A stretch of DNA of 64,000 nt, taken from NCBI RefSeq assembly GCF_001039355.2, contig NW_019775462.1:128924-192923 (forward strand). The letters are read 5' to 3'. Within the stretch, counting starts at the first letter, position 1, and the number at the start of each line of letters is the position of its first letter. Shown piece by piece: positions 62,689-64,000 of this stretch. Made by a program: the position numbers and the translations under genes. This stretch comes from Lingula anatina. Lineage: Eukaryota; Brachiopoda; Lingulata; Lingulida; Lingulidae. The notes under the pieces are model-generated. The model saw only the letters and a list, made by a program, of their open reading frames with translations. It made no database searches and was not told the origin of the DNA.

Positions 62689-64000
62689 ACAGGCCCAACT
62701 TTGGAATTAAAACCCTTTTAATTAGCCATTTCAAGTTCATTTGGTAGTATTTCAGTTTGTCGCATACAGCAAACAAGGCAAATTACACAGTTCTGTGAGG
62801 CCATATGCACGACAACTTTTCCGGCATTACAAATCTTTCAAATGATTTACTGGAAAAAGCATCAAAGTCAATTAATCTCACTGATGTGCATAAGTAGTCC
62901 TGAGGAAACATTTCGTAGGCTTTTCCACTGTCTTGTAGAGAGCCAATGCTGCAAAAATTGTTCCAATGACAATGAGGGAACACTTCAAAATGTTTCATCC
63001 ATCCTGAATACGTGAGAAGAGCAGCAGAACAGTTTATATCCAATGCTGCAAAAGACAATGACTCTCCAGTAGAGCTAACTGAATCTTCTTCTGATTATAA
63101 TCCAAAACTGTTCTTTTGACTAAGGGTTTTCACATACTGTGTAAGAACTAAGCCAAGGTCAAAATAATAAGTCTACTTATAAACTGTACATGAACATCCA
63201 CAATATTTTTGCAGTCACACTGTGCAGAGATTCCTTCAGTTAAGAAAATCCTATCCATAATTGTCCTTTCCAAAAATAATGATATCAATCATAATGATTT
63301 TTTTTCATCAATCCTCAGCAATCATGTAATCATGTTAATATCAGACATATATTAAAACTTCTCCCTCAATCTGGGCTAGAGGCACATCAATACAGACAGT
63401 CACATACTAAATGCCAACACGAGGGCTGATCCCTTTAGCCTTATGCGTCTCTGTCTTTTCCGACTGTCACCAGCTTGCCAAGCTCCTGATGACAGATCTG
63501 TCTATAGGACAGTTGATTTGGGTGGGGTGGTGCTTGGCTTGGGGAAGGTGTCATCTCCAGGTCATTATATTGTCAACTAATAGAATAATTAGCACGTAAT
63601 GATGACATGTGGATGTCAAATTAAAGCACTGTTAGAATGTAAGTGGCATGCATAGGACAGACTCCTGAATCATGCTGTTGTGTCTAAGGTGAAGTTCAAC
63701 CCTCACATCATCTTATAGTGCCACTGTGACAAATCAATGAGATTTAAAATATTGGCATCTAAATAACTTTTGGAGTGTTTATTTAATGGGTTGTAAAACT
63801 AGAGGATCAGAGAGGCGATACCGCCTCCGAATATTGTACCACCAGCTGGAGCAAGCGCATTCGTATAGACCCCCACATACACAAAATAAGGGACACATCA
63901 CCAGTTTTGTGCTTGACAAGCTGTTAAAATGCAATCAGCAAGAATTTTTAAACTTTTGCAAAAAATATATATGGTACAATCAAATTTAAGTTCTTCGTAA
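62689..64000. other. right flank, no gene recognised
   Basis: Short open frames only. A 91-residue minus-strand frame at 62783-63058 and a 67-residue plus-strand frame at 63786-63989 show no domain, splice or compositional support. A 6-bp stem GAGGCG-ATAC-CGCCTC occurs near 63811. Confidence 0.6.

Overview
The window is eukaryotic, AT-rich and almost entirely non-coding. It has long microsatellites, homopolymer runs, small inverted-repeat transposons, a 329-base assembly gap and no long open reading frame. The style (3.5 kb of near-duplicate sequence joined by a single N, many SSRs, abundant MITEs) suggests a highly heterozygous invertebrate animal, perhaps amphioxus or a mollusc. I cannot fix the species from the sequence.

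One gene is recognisable, on the minus strand: a homologue of the DLC family (DLC1/STARD13/STARD8), which are SAM-RhoGAP-START proteins. Three small, phase-compatible exons at 6302-6373, 2746-2827 and 354-414 encode a contiguous SAM domain. A fourth strong exon at 60394-60430 reads in frame into them across a 54 kb intron. The RhoGAP and START exons must lie beyond position 1 (to the left), and the far 5' end may lie beyond 64000. A possible first coding exon (62586-62648) and four candidate alternative first exons inside the big intron (36419-36479, 37531-37636, 25442-25484, 10335-10374) all end in good donors in the phase needed. Each is individually weak, but the family is known for several alternative N-termini.

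Layout: 1-6.4 kb, the SAM exons with SSR-filled introns; 6.4-60.4 kb, the giant intron. The intron contains a decayed tandem array (about 14.1-14.6 kb); a direct duplication at 16543-20079/20081-23633, probably two unmerged haplotypes; two copies of a 226-bp MITE (12.0 and 24.75 kb); two long fold-back MITEs (28.4 and 29.2 kb); a further short repeat family (28.8 and 34.1 kb); a CpG-dense, TATA-containing plus-strand promoter-like patch near 45.0 kb; the N gap at 50.2 kb; and a degenerate tRNA-like SINE head near 56.1 kb. From 60.4 kb to the end lie the upstream exons and unannotated flank.

The most notable structural observation is that three MITE families with unrelated interiors share a TTA/TAA target duplication and a common terminal pattern, G-N-N-T-K-C-A-T-T-C. 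This suggests mobilisation by one PIF/Harbinger-like transposase.
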